A stretch of DNA of 17,283 nucleotides from Treponema sp. GTDB taxonomy: Bacteria; Spirochaetota; Spirochaetia; Treponematales; Breznakiellaceae. The notes beneath the pieces were generated by a model, which was not told where the DNA came from, ran no database searches, and worked only from the letters and a program-made list of their open reading frames with translations. A program made the position numbers and the translations under genes. Where the stretch lies: assembly GCA_031273835.1 (NCBI GenBank), contig JAISRD010000142.1:1-17283 (forward strand), read 5' to 3'. Shown here in pieces: positions 1-7,994 of this stretch. The first letter of the stretch is position 1, and each line of letters starts with the position of its first letter.

Positions 1-1943
1 TCCAGGATCTGCTGGCTTCCGGTATTTTGTTCCTCCATGGCGTTGCGTATATTCTCGGTCTGTTCCGATACGGTCCTGACCCCCTGGTCTATGGCCTCGA
101 ATTTGCTCAAGACCCCGTCGGTGGACCGGGTGATCTTGTCAATCGAATCCTTGATCTTCTTTAACACCGTGGAAATGGTCTTGGACTGCTCCCCGGAATT
201 TTCCGCCAGTTTGCGGATTTCGTCGGCCACCACGGCAAAACCCTTTCCCGCCTCTCCCGCGTGGGCCGCCTCGATGGCGGCGTTCATGCTTAACAGGTTG
301 GTCTGGCTGGCGATGTTCTCCATAACGGCGTTGATCTCCAGAAGCCCCTCGGACTCCCGGGCTATTTCCTGGATGTCGGTGGAGACTTCCTGCAGGCCCG
401 TGCGGCCCACTTCGGAGGAATCCAGCAGTTCCCGGACGCTGTCCGCGTTCTTTGCCAGGGTGGAGGTAACGGACTGGACATTGGCGATCATTTCCTCGAT
501 GGCCGCCGAAGACTGGGAAACGGCGCTGGTCTGGCTTTCCACATGATCGCTGAGTTTATTGATATTGATGGTTATCTGTTCCATGGTGGCGTTGGTTTCG
601 GTTACCGAGGCGCTCTGGTTGATTACCCTGGTCTTGATGCTCTGGATATTGGCGGTGATCTCGTTGATCGCCGCGGCGGTCTCGGTCATGTTGGAGGCAA
701 GCTCGTTGCCGATGTCGAAGAGGGCCACCGACTGCTGTTTTATGATGACCACGAGGTTCTTGATCTTCTCCAGGGTCTTGTTGAAGAAACGGGCAAGATC
801 GCCTATCTCGTCCCTGGAATTGATATTCACCGTCCTCGTGAGGTCCCCCTCCCCTTCGGAAATATCCTTCAGGGTCTCCGCCACATCGACGATGGGTTTG
901 ACGGTACGGCTTAAGACAAAGAAGACAATGACGGCCGTTATAAGGAGCATAACCGCCGCTATCAATATGATAAAGAAGGTCAGGGTCCTGACCTCCTCAA
1001 GCATCACATCCTCCGTGGTGCCCAGCATAACCGACCATGAAGAGTTACTGGTCCCGAGGATAAAGGGGTAGAGGACGATGTCGACATTCGACTTAAGCAC
1101 TTCCGAATATTTCTTTGTGGTGAAATGCCCCCCGGTAGCCACGTTTTCAACGGCGGCGGCGATATCATCCCCGAAAAGAGCGGCGTCCGCTTCGAGCATA
1201 TTGCGGCCGATGAGCTCCGGCTGGTAACTGCCGATGATCGTCCCCTTATCGGTATAGATCGCCATACAGGCGATATCCCGGTGGTCCCTTATGATCTGCT
1301 CAACCACGGGCTGACAGCCGTCTATGACAAGGTTGACCGCCACCAGGGCGACCACTTCGTCGGTACGGCGGTTTATTACCGGGGCCGACAGGCTGAACAC
1401 ATAGGTGTCCTTGCCGTTGACCGTCTGGGGAAAGGGTTCCTTTACCTGTATGTCCCGGGCATTGGGGCCGTTGAGGATATCCATGGCGGCCTGTACGTTG
1501 TCGTAGGTACTGTATTCCGTTCTCCCCGTGCTCTGGTCAAACCACGGGGCGTACTGTCCCGTTTCGGTGGATCCGTACTCCCCCGCGAATTCGCTGTCCA
1601 GGCTGTCTATAGTATCGGGCTTCCAGACGGAAAAGATCCCCACCAGGCTCGGCTCCCCTTCCAGGGTGGCCCGGATTATATCGTCAAACTGGTATCTCCG
1701 CCGTTCTTCGGGGATACTTTCATAATCCGCCATGATCTCCGCCAAAACGCTGGCGATCTTAAGGTAATTTTCTTCCCGCCCCTTCCAATACGCCGCCTGC
1801 TGGGATGCCAGCCGGTCAAGGCTTTCAAGGGCAAGGGTGGTAACGGTATTGGATGATCTGTTAATCATGATAACCGTAAGGGTCGCCATGATGATCAGCA
1901 AAATGACGATAACAATAATGGAAAGACGAAACTTTAACTTCAT
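1..1943 (-). CDS. Methyl-accepting chemotaxis protein, dCache type (C-terminus cut by window)
   Basis: Transmembrane chemoreceptor that would bind a small ligand outside the cytoplasmic membrane and control CheA/CheW. I translated the minus strand from ATG 1943; 647 codons are open to the window edge. Visible in order: TM1 (about residues 6-28), an extracytoplasmic dCache-like sensor (about 40-310), TM2 (about 318-343), a HAMP segment containing SRDEIGDLARFF, a long coiled-coil methyl-accepting region, and the signalling hairpin (about 538-578) with MNAAIEAAHAGEAGKGFAVV and DEIRKLAE. These hairpin residues are diagnostic of the family. The visible part stops shortly after the hairpin, so only the end of the coiled coil should be missing. 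An AGGGG ribosome-binding site lies 9 bases before the ATG. It is divergent from lepA. The ligand cannot be told from sequence. Confidence 0.95.
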   Translation of the reverse strand, partial: MKLKFRLSIIVIVILLIIMATLTVIMINRSSNTVTTLALESLDRLASQQAAYWKGREENYLKIASVLAEIMADYESIPEERRRYQFDDIIRATLEGEPSLVGIFSVWKPDTIDSLDSEFAGEYGSTETGQYAPWFDQSTGRTEYSTYDNVQAAMDILNGPNARDIQVKEPFPQTVNGKDTYVFSLSAPVINRRTDEVVALVAVNLVIDGCQPVVEQIIRDHRDIACMAIYTDKGTIIGSYQPELIGRNMLEADAALFGDDIAAAVENVATGGHFTTKKYSEVLKSNVDIVLYPFILGTSNSSWSVMLGTTEDVMLEEVRTLTFFIILIAAVMLLITAVIVFFVLSRTVKPIVDVAETLKDISEGEGDLTRTVNINSRDEIGDLARFFNKTLEKIKNLVVIIKQQSVALFDIGNELASNMTETAAAINEITANIQSIKTRVINQSASVTETNATMEQITININKLSDHVESQTSAVSQSSAAIEEMIANVQSVTSTLAKNADSVRELLDSSEVGRTGLQEVSTDIQEIARESEGLLEINAVMENIASQTNLLSMNAAIEAAHAGEAGKGFAVVADEIRKLAENSGEQSKTISTVLKKIKDSIDKITRSTDGVLSKFEAIDQGVRTVSEQTENIRNAMEEQNTGSQQIL

Positions 1944-1975
1944 GCGGTTTTACCCCTGTTAATTCAATTGGCGCT

Positions 1976-2005
1976 ATTATACCACAGGAGGACCGGTGGT
2001 GTCAA
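1976..2005 (-). promoter_or_regulatory. Sigma70-type promoter of the chemoreceptor gene
   Basis: Read on the minus strand: TTGACA (2005-2000), 18-base spacer, TATAAT (1981-1976). Both hexamers match consensus exactly. The -10 box lies 32 bases before the ATG at 1943. The promoter overlaps the lepA leader on the other strand, and its -10 box reads TATTAT in the plus direction, so the two genes may compete here. Confidence 0.75.
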
Positions 2006-2037
2006 ATGTTTTACCGGTGATTCGCGGGGGTCTTTAA
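1996..2037 (+). CDS. Possible 13-codon leader ORF before lepA
   Basis: A perfect AGGAGG (1986-1991) sits 4 bases before tandem GTG codons at 1996 and 1999, the second at 7-base spacing. The frame runs 13 codons to TAA (2035-2037), three bases before the lepA ATG and in the same reading frame as lepA. The best Shine-Dalgarno sequence in this gap therefore serves a tiny ORF rather than lepA. It could be a coupling leader peptide, or chance. No family is recognisable in so short a peptide. Confidence 0.25.
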   Translation: MVSNVLPVIRGGL

Positions 2038-2040
2038 ACA

Positions 2041-3873
2041 ATGGAAAGAATATGTTCTGATGGAAGAATGTCCGCTTCGGCCCTGATCCGCAATTTTTGT
2101 ATTATTGCCCACATCGATCACGGTAAATCCACCCTGGCGGACCGGCTTATCCAAAAGGGCCGCCTGGTGGAGGACAGGGATTTTCAGGACCAGATCCTGG
2201 ATACCATGGATATAGAACGGGAACGGGGGATAACCATTAAAAGCCAGGCGGTTACGATTCCCTATACCGCCGCGGACGGCAGGGAGTATTCCCTGAACCT
2301 GGTGGATACGCCGGGACACGTGGACTTTAGTTATGAGGTGTCCCGGGCGATCAGTTCCTGCGAGGGGGCCCTGCTCCTGGTGGACGCCACCCAGGGGGTT
2401 CAGGCCCAGACCCTTTCCAATATGTACATGGCCCTGGAGCATAATCTGGAGATTATTCCGGTGATTAACAAGATAGACATGGCCGCCGCGGATATTCCGG
2501 GAACCAGGGGGCAGATAGAAAAGGACCTGGGCCTTGACCCCTCAGGGGCCCTGCTGGTATCCGCCCGGCGGGGTACGGGGGTGGACGAACTGTTTGAGGC
2601 TATCGTGCGGAGAATCCCCCCGCCCTCGGGAAACCCCGGTTCTCCCCTGCGGGCGCTGATCTTCGACTGCCATTACGATCCCTACAGGGGGGTGATAGTC
2701 CACCTCCGCCTTTTTGACGGCGCCCTGAAAAAGGGGATGAAGCTGCGTTTTATGTCTAACGGCGCCGAGTACGAAGTGGAGAGCGCCGGGGTTTTCAGGC
2801 TGACCCTGGCCGAGACCGGGGAGCTTGGCGCGGGGAGCGTGGGCTATATTATCGCGGGGATTAAGACCGTGGGCGATGTCCGGGTGGGGGACACGGTTAC
2901 CGGGGTGGACAATCCCTGCGGCGAAGCCCTGCCGGGTTTCCGGGAAGTAAAGCCCGTGGTATTTTCTTCGATATATCCGGTTGATTCCAATGATTACGAG
3001 GAACTGCGGACCAGCCTGGAAAAGCTCAGGCTTAACGACGCTTCCCTTATCTACGAGAAGGACGCTTCCGCCGCCCTGGGCTTCGGCTTCCGCTGCGGCT
3101 TTCTGGGGCTCCTCCACCTGGAGGTGATCCAGGAACGGCTTGAGCGGGAATTCAACCAGTCGGTGATCTTTACCGCCCCCTCGGTACGTTATAAAGTCCA
3201 CATCAAGAACGGGGAGGATCTCTTTGTCGATAACCCGGCGGAATACCCCGACGAGGGACGGGTCGAGGGGGCCGAGGAGCCCTATATACGGGCGGAGATA
3301 ATCACCCCCGCCTCTTATCTGGGGAACATCATGAGCCTTTGCCTGGACAAGCGGGGGGTTCAGACCAATATGAGCTACCTTGATGAAAAGCGGGTGGAGC
3401 TTGTCTACGATATGCCCCTTGCGGAGGTACTCTTTGATTTTTACGACCGCCTTAAAAGCACAAGCCGGGGCTACGCCTCCTTTGATTACGATATTACCGG
3501 CTACAGGCCCACGGAGCTCGCAAAGCTGGACATACTGCTTAACGGCAGACAGGTGGACGCCCTTTCCCAGTTGGTGTTCCGGGACCGGGCCCAGGCCAGG
3601 GCCCGTATGGTCTGTGAGCGCCTGCGGGACGAAATACCCCGGCAGCAGTTCAAAATCCCCATACAGGGGGCCATAGGGAGCCAGATCATCGCCAGGGAAA
3701 CGGTAAACCCCCTGCGCAAGGACGTACTTGCCAAGTGCTACGGCGGGGATATTACCCGGAAACGGAAGCTTCTGGAAAAACAGAAAGAGGGCAAGAAACG
3801 TATGCGTATGGTGGGGGATGTGGAACTGCCCCAGAGCGCCTTTCTGGCGGTGCTTAAAACCAAGGAAGAATAG
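2041..3873 (+). CDS. lepA: Elongation factor 4 (LepA), ribosome back-translocation GTPase
   Basis: Translational GTPase that binds the ribosome and remodels or back-translocates stalled complexes. The 610-residue length fits the family (about 600). Motifs: P-loop AHIDHGKST (23-31), switch I with RGITIKSQAV, DTPGHVDFSYEV (G3), NKIDM (G4), SARRGTG (G5). The C-terminal block GGDITRKRKLLEKQKEGKKR is specific to LepA and separates it from EF-G and TypA. The start is uncertain: ATG 2041 has only a run of G (2026-2030) as a weak ribosome-binding site, and ATG 2068 would give an N-terminus closer to most homologues but has no well-spaced site. It is divergent from the chemoreceptor gene and convergent with the hemerythrin gene, 18 bases apart. 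Confidence 0.97.
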   Translation: MERICSDGRMSASALIRNFCIIAHIDHGKSTLADRLIQKGRLVEDRDFQDQILDTMDIERERGITIKSQAVTIPYTAADGREYSLNLVDTPGHVDFSYEVSRAISSCEGALLLVDATQGVQAQTLSNMYMALEHNLEIIPVINKIDMAAADIPGTRGQIEKDLGLDPSGALLVSARRGTGVDELFEAIVRRIPPPSGNPGSPLRALIFDCHYDPYRGVIVHLRLFDGALKKGMKLRFMSNGAEYEVESAGVFRLTLAETGELGAGSVGYIIAGIKTVGDVRVGDTVTGVDNPCGEALPGFREVKPVVFSSIYPVDSNDYEELRTSLEKLRLNDASLIYEKDASAALGFGFRCGFLGLLHLEVIQERLEREFNQSVIFTAPSVRYKVHIKNGEDLFVDNPAEYPDEGRVEGAEEPYIRAEIITPASYLGNIMSLCLDKRGVQTNMSYLDEKRVELVYDMPLAEVLFDFYDRLKSTSRGYASFDYDITGYRPTELAKLDILLNGRQVDALSQLVFRDRAQARARMVCERLRDEIPRQQFKIPIQGAIGSQIIARETVNPLRKDVLAKCYGGDITRKRKLLEKQKEGKKRMRMVGDVELPQSAFLAVLKTKEE

Positions 3874-3903
3874 GCGGGGAAAACAAGCCGGTTAGGCCCC
3901 GCC
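3873..3903. repeat. Inverted repeat between convergent lepA and hemerythrin genes
   Basis: GGCGGGG (3873-3879) and CCCCGCC (3897-3903) form a perfect 7-bp stem with a 17-base loop, spanning both stop codons. It may help end transcription in both directions, but neither side has a T tract, so I do not call it an intrinsic terminator. Confidence 0.3.
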
Positions 3904-4359
3904 GGACTTTGCAAGTATCCCCGGATTTATATGCCCCAGGGTTATATTGTTCTGCTGCATATAATCGGCGTACTGTTTATCCATGACGGCGATATGGGAT
4001 AAAATCCAATCCCTTAAATACCGGACAAACGCGTTGGGTACGAATTTTTTACCCTCCTCGAAACTCCTAACGTCCGTAAGGATCTTCACAATAAAACTTT
4101 TGTGCTGACTTTTATGATTTTCATAACCGGGAAATTTAATCTCCTCCAGGATCTTTTCCTCCGCCGAAAAATGGTATTTCACGTAATCTACGGCGCCCTG
4201 GATGGTTTCTGAAAAATAGGCCTTTGCCTCCTCCGGCCCCGCGAGGCAGCCCCTGAAAAGCGCGTTGGTCAGGCTGATGAGTTCTTTATGCTGATCGTCT
4301 ATAAGCTGTATCCCCACGGAGTATTTATCGTCCCACTTAACAAAATCGTCATCATCCAT
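3892..4359 (-). CDS. Bacteriohemerythrin
   Basis: Small non-haem diiron protein that reversibly binds O2, used in bacteria for oxygen sensing, storage or delivery. Single domain of 155 residues when started at ATG 4359. All seven ligands of the four-helix bundle are present with normal spacing: H24 (in DQHKEL), H63 and E67 (HFSAE), H82 and H86 (HKSQH), H122 and D127 (HIAVMD). The N-terminal W...SVGI..ID pattern is also typical. There is no signal peptide or fused signalling domain, so it should be cytoplasmic. I prefer ATG 4359 because AGGGG lies 5 bases before it; a GTG two codons upstream (4365) is possible but overlaps that site. A TATAAC (4391-4386) may be its -10 box, without a convincing -35. 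Confidence 0.93.
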   Translation of the reverse strand: MDDDDFVKWDDKYSVGIQLIDDQHKELISLTNALFRGCLAGPEEAKAYFSETIQGAVDYVKYHFSAEEKILEEIKFPGYENHKSQHKSFIVKILTDVRSFEEGKKFVPNAFVRYLRDWILSHIAVMDKQYADYMQQNNITLGHINPGILAKSGGA

Positions 4360-4482
4360 GATCACCCCTGTTTTTTCCCGAAAAAGTTATACGACCGCTT
4401 CTAAAATCCGGCCCCTTTGGAAGCGCCCCATTCCTAAATTAAATGCTATGCGTTTTTTGGGCAAGTACCAGGGCGGGGGCTT

Positions 4483-6147
4483 TTAGCCCACCGGGGGGCG
4501 CAATTCCCCAAGGGTCAGATGCCAAAGCCGTATAAACGGATCGATTTCGACCCGCACCCGTTTCAGGAAGCCCCGGTCTCCGGGCCTTTTTCCGGACCCG
4601 GCGCAGTCGGGGAAATGGGCCCAGAGATAATCGGCCCCGTCAAGCAGGGCGTCGAGCTTTTCAGGCGGGCGGGACCCCGTCAGTATGTCCCGCAGTTCTT
4701 CCAGCATGGCCAGTTCGTTTTTTATGAAGGCCGGCAGCTCTTCCCGTATTCCGGTTTCCTCCGGTTTTCCGGGCCCTTCCGCGCCGGGCCGGGCCCCGCC
4801 GGTCCCGGCGGCAAGCAGTTCCAGCGCCTCCCCTGTGGAAAGGGTTTTAAGACCCAGGGGCAGCCCGGTTCCGTTAAGGTCCCTGATCCGGGGGTCGGCG
4901 GAAAATTCCTGTTCAAAGAGGCTGCGGTAGTTCCGCATCGCGGGGTTACTCCGCACGGGAAGGCCCGCTTTAGAGACGGCCGTAAAAACCCCCTCCCGGA
5001 ACGCGGCGGCGGGATCCATCAGACCCTTGAGGCGGTTTTGCCCGGCAAGCCCCGCAAGATGGGCCGGGCTTGAACGGGCATGGCCCCGGTCAAGGGTAAA
5101 GGAAAAATCTATCCCGGAGCAGACCACGGCGCCCCCGCCGAGACGCCGGGCCAGTTCTACCGCGCTGAGCCCCACGGAACCCAGGGGCGGCAGGATCTCG
5201 GGCAAAAGGGATGCCCCTTTAAGCCGATCAAAGAGGCGGAGGGTAGTCCAGGGGGTAAAGAAGGGCAGCACTTTGCCCCCCAGAACCCCCGCCGTGGCGG
5301 GATAGGCGGAAAGATCCACCGCCGCGGCAATGCGGCTGTCCCGGGCGCCGATAAAGTCCCGCAGGTTCCAGTGCTGGGATTCCAGTATCACCGCCAGATC
5401 GGGGATGATCCCCCTTTCCAGCAGAACGGGAATACAGGTATCCACGCAGATTATCCTGAAAGGCCGGGCCGCGGCCCCCCCGCCCGCCAAGCCCGACTTT
5501 TCCAGGGCGTCGAGGAAACCGTCCAGCGAAGGACCGGCGCCCAGTACCAGGGCCGGGGCCTTTCCCAGGGAAAAATCCTTAAAGTCAGGGACCCCCTGCA
5601 GCAGAACAAGGTTCCGTACCGCGTTACGGATAAAGGATCTTCCAAGCTTTACCAGGGTCATGGCGTTTCCCCATTCGACGGCGATTTCCCTGCGGAGGGC
5701 GGCGGCCAGCTCTTTGTAGCGCCCCTCGTCAAGCTGCCTTCCGGCGGAAAGCCCCAGTTCCACCACCCGGCGGAAACTGCGCTTACCCCAGCGGTCCCGT
5801 ACAAAGGCGCAGAGCGGGGCGCCCTCCCCTATTCCCGTCAGGGCAAAGCGGGGATGATCGAGAACTTCCCGTTCTATTGACATGAGGGAAAGGGAAAGAA
5901 GCTCCCCGTCGGTTTCGACGCAGAGTACCGCGGAATCCTCCCCGGTTCCGGCAAGCAGGACCGCAAGGCCGTAACCCAGGAGCGGGGAAGGACAGAAGTA
6001 CAGGGTACGGCCCTCCCGGGGGACTTCCGCCGCGGCCCTCTCTCCCCGGCCGACGGGGTCAATTCTGGAAAGAAGGGTTTTACCCCGGTATTCAACAGAA
6101 TAACCCCGGCGGGCCGGGGTTATGACCGGCCGGGGAGGAGAGGACAT
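4483..6147 (-). CDS. DUF115 / MptE-like (Maf-related) protein
   Basis: 554-residue cytoplasmic protein of the DUF115 family, which includes archaeal MptE (6-hydroxymethylpterin diphosphokinase) and is related to Maf proteins linked to flagellin glycosylation. The conserved core is visible: VLGAGPSLDGFL (201-212), an ICVDT strand then PDLAVILESQ (249-257), LPPLGSVGLSA, and CSGIDFSF followed by a His-Ala (343-357). The GxGPSLD loop is the nucleotide-binding signature. N-terminal (1-190) and C-terminal (450-554) parts are less conserved and proline/glycine rich. Its ATG overlaps the TGA of the upstream PPIase (TGATG), implying translational coupling. I cannot say whether it acts in pterin or sugar-nucleotide chemistry; in bacteria a surface-glycosylation role is the commoner suggestion. 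Confidence 0.8.
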   Translation of the reverse strand: MSSPPRPVITPARRGYSVEYRGKTLLSRIDPVGRGERAAAEVPREGRTLYFCPSPLLGYGLAVLLAGTGEDSAVLCVETDGELLSLSLMSIEREVLDHPRFALTGIGEGAPLCAFVRDRWGKRSFRRVVELGLSAGRQLDEGRYKELAAALRREIAVEWGNAMTLVKLGRSFIRNAVRNLVLLQGVPDFKDFSLGKAPALVLGAGPSLDGFLDALEKSGLAGGGAAARPFRIICVDTCIPVLLERGIIPDLAVILESQHWNLRDFIGARDSRIAAAVDLSAYPATAGVLGGKVLPFFTPWTTLRLFDRLKGASLLPEILPPLGSVGLSAVELARRLGGGAVVCSGIDFSFTLDRGHARSSPAHLAGLAGQNRLKGLMDPAAAFREGVFTAVSKAGLPVRSNPAMRNYRSLFEQEFSADPRIRDLNGTGLPLGLKTLSTGEALELLAAGTGGARPGAEGPGKPEETGIREELPAFIKNELAMLEELRDILTGSRPPEKLDALLDGADYLWAHFPDCAGSGKRPGDRGFLKRVRVEIDPFIRLWHLTLGELRPPVG

Positions 6148-7673
6148 CAGAATTGATCGCTAAAGAAGTTGGAAAAGAAGGTTGTGCCGAAGTTATTTTC
6201 GAATTTTTTGCTGGACGCGAAGGCGTTACGGATAGTTCCGTCCATGGCGTATTCTATCCAGCCCCTGCTGTACCAGTCGGCGATGGATTTTTCTTCCGCC
6301 TCGTCGCTTGTCTTTTCTTCCACCGGAATCAGGATCACCACATTTTCATCCAGGGTAAAGGGGGCGGAGGGGGTATTGAGGGGAGTGGTAAAGGCGGCCT
6401 TCCAGAAATTCTCGTTCTCCGCAGCGGAGCTTAATCCGGAAATGGAAGGGTCCAGGGGGTTAAAGAGGCTCACGTTTCCGTAGTTCAGGTTCACCGGGCC
6501 GAAACGGCGCAGTTCCAGGCCCCTGCTTTCCGCGGCCTCGGCGAAGCCGCTTTCCCCGCCCTGGGCGGTAAATTCCGCGGCCCTTTCAACAAGCCAGTTT
6601 TCCATGCGGCCCCCCTCGAACTGCCTCATGTAGGAACGGGCCTTTTCAAGGGTCTCCTCCGCCTGGAAGTCCGCGTTACGGGGGTCCTCCGCGGCGCGGA
6701 AAAAGGCCCAGCCGTCGGGGACCTTAACGACGGGGCTGAATTCCCCCCGTTTAAGGGAAAGGGCCGATTCCCGCTCGCCCTCGTCGGCAAGGTCCCGGTA
6801 CACTTCCCAGGCCATTTTGACCCCCATGTCCCCCCCCTGCTCTTTGTACAGATCCAGGGACTGGCTTCTCGCGGTATCCTCAAAGACCCTGCCGTTCTGC
6901 ACCGATTCAAGCAGCTGCCGGGCTTCCTTTTCGCTTGACACCGTGATCCGGGACAGGTGGACCATCCTGAACGGGCCGGGGTTTGCCCCGGCAAAGGCGG
7001 CTATTTCCGAATCGGGAAAATCCGACCGGGGAAAAACCGCCATATCGAAGCTCCGCTGGGGGAAATTCATGGCGCTGATAAAGGCCTTTTCCCGGGAAGA
7101 AACCCGCAGCCGGTAGATGTTTTTGATGTATTGGTTCTGAATATAATCTTCTTCCATCCTGCGCCACAGGGTCAGGAGCCTGTTCTTGTCGTAACGGCGG
7201 TATTTGACGCTGGAAAAACGGCCGTCCTCCTGAAAATCGGGGAGGGCCGCCACCTGCCGGTCGATTTCATCCTTTGGAGGGCTGTAACCGGCGTTTTTCA
7301 TCTCCTCCAGTACGGCGGTATGTACCATGGTCCTCATGAAGGCGCTCTCCCATACCCGCATGGCGGTCATGATATTCTGGGAATAGTCGCTTTCCGCGTT
7401 GAACTGTTCCATCCTTTCCGCCTCGGCAAGGGCGTCGGCAAAGTAATTATCCGGCACGTAACTTAGGGGGATGCCGTTATAGTAACCGAAGACCAGGCCG
7501 CCCCCAGCGTCCCCGCTGAGGTTGGGGATGGCCGGTACAAAGACAAACGCGATGATCACGATGATCAGGATCAGCACGGTTCCGCCGAAAAGCAGGGGCC
7601 TTTCCTTAAAGCGCCGGATCATTTCCGCGAAATCCGATTCTTTTTGCTCGGGTTTTTTTGCTTTTGACGCCAT
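6147..7673 (-). CDS. PpiD/SurA-like membrane-anchored peptidyl-prolyl isomerase
   Basis: Envelope folding factor of 508 residues. A basic cytoplasmic N-terminus (1-25) is followed by one membrane segment (about 26-48, LLFGGTVLILIIVIIAFVFV), a helical chaperone region like SurA_N/PpiD (about 70-210), and a parvulin domain (about 237-327) with a conserved GGDMG loop, LKRGEFSPVV and PDGWAFFR. The order anchor-chaperone-parvulin is that of PpiD, which helps proteins emerging from the Sec translocon. The start at 7673 has GAGG 5 bases upstream. An in-frame extension back to 7748 exists but runs through the tRNA gene and is rejected. The stop overlaps the DUF115 start. No terminator is visible between the tRNA and this gene. 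Whether the parvulin domain is active is unknown; that of E. coli PpiD is not. Confidence 0.85.
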   Translation of the reverse strand: MASKAKKPEQKESDFAEMIRRFKERPLLFGGTVLILIIVIIAFVFVPAIPNLSGDAGGGLVFGYYNGIPLSYVPDNYFADALAEAERMEQFNAESDYSQNIMTAMRVWESAFMRTMVHTAVLEEMKNAGYSPPKDEIDRQVAALPDFQEDGRFSSVKYRRYDKNRLLTLWRRMEEDYIQNQYIKNIYRLRVSSREKAFISAMNFPQRSFDMAVFPRSDFPDSEIAAFAGANPGPFRMVHLSRITVSSEKEARQLLESVQNGRVFEDTARSQSLDLYKEQGGDMGVKMAWEVYRDLADEGERESALSLKRGEFSPVVKVPDGWAFFRAAEDPRNADFQAEETLEKARSYMRQFEGGRMENWLVERAAEFTAQGGESGFAEAAESRGLELRRFGPVNLNYGNVSLFNPLDPSISGLSSAAENENFWKAAFTTPLNTPSAPFTLDENVVILIPVEEKTSDEAEEKSIADWYSRGWIEYAMDGTIRNAFASSKKFENNFGTTFFSNFFSDQF

Positions 7674-7702
7674 GGATACCTCACAGGGGAATTTACTGAA
7701 AA

Positions 7703-7775
7703 TCGGGCAGGCGGGAGTTGAACCCGCGATTTCGTAGTCCCGAACCACGCGGAATAGCCACTATCCTACTGCCCG
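7703..7775 (-). tRNA. tRNA-Pro, anticodon CGG
   Basis: A full cloverleaf of 73 nt reads on the minus strand: acceptor CGGGCAG/CTGCCCG, U8 A9, a short D arm (GGA/TCC), anticodon stem CGTGG/CTACG with loop TTCGGGA (7744-7738), a 5-base variable loop, and T arm GCGGG-TTCAACT-CCCGC. The anticodon CGG is at 7742-7740 and reads CCG. The C1:G72 pair, A73 and G37 are the bacterial tRNA-Pro identity features. CCA is not encoded. It starts a probable unit with the PPIase gene 29 bases downstream. Confidence 0.95.
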
Positions 7776-7786
7776 GCAAGGTATTT

Positions 7787-7815
7787 ACTATAGAAAATCC
7801 CTTCGATTGCGTCAA
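7787..7815 (-). promoter_or_regulatory. Promoter of tRNA-Pro and probably the PPIase-DUF115 genes
   Basis: Minus strand: TTGACG (7815-7810), 17-base spacer, TATAGT (7792-7787); 5 of 6 matches in each box. Initiation would fall near 7780, a few bases before the tRNA 5' end. No second promoter is obvious before the PPIase gene, so one transcript may carry all three genes. Confidence 0.75.
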
Positions 7816-7872
7816 TCCCCGGTTCCCCTGCGCCCCCTCCCCGTGCCCGCTATCCCCTCCTATAAAAAACGC

Positions 7873-7958
7873 CTTAAGAATTTACTGTGGGTCCCGGCGT
7901 CCGGGAAGAAATGACCAAAATGCACAGCATTTTGGATCGGCATGGATGCCGCTTTTTT
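7873..7958 (+). ncRNA. Candidate structured small RNA with three hairpins
   Basis: Three perfect hairpins follow each other on the plus strand: TCCCGG-CGT-CCGGGA (7892-7906), CCAAAATGC-ACA-GCATTTTGG (7915-7935), and CGGCAT-GG-ATGCCG (7938-7951) followed by C and six T. No plus-strand gene ends upstream, so the terminator-like end has no known transcript to stop. A TATAAA (7861-7866) could be a -10 box, giving a transcript from about 7873, but I find no good -35; the 5' end is a guess. It resembles no RNA family I know. The FIST gene downstream has its own promoter, so this looks separate, although an attenuating leader is the alternative. Confidence 0.35.
7938..7958 (+). terminator. Intrinsic terminator (plus strand)
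   Basis: CGGCAT/ATGCCG stem (7938-7943 and 7946-7951; the innermost pair probably opens to give a four-base loop), then C and six T (7953-7958). It would end the candidate small RNA and insulate the FIST promoter just downstream. Confidence 0.5.
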
Positions 7959-7994
7959 GGCCGGTTAAATATCTTTTTTCCCCCCTGCGGGGTC

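Noticed and set aside
37..1856. Several plus-strand open frames
   Set aside because: They are antisense to the chemoreceptor, whose minus-strand translation has full family motifs; their own translations resemble nothing.
4396..4425. Hairpin CGCTTC/GAAGCG as a terminator after the DUF115 gene
   Set aside because: Six-bp stem with an 18-base loop and no T tract in the right place; not distinguishable from chance.
4481..4495. GGGCT-AAA-AGCCC hairpin over the DUF115 stop codon as a terminator
   Set aside because: Only five base pairs and no T run follows on the minus strand.
7674..7748. N-terminal extension of the PPIase to 7748
   Set aside because: It reads through the tRNA-Pro gene; ATG 7673 has a proper ribosome-binding site and gives a normal membrane-anchor N-terminus.
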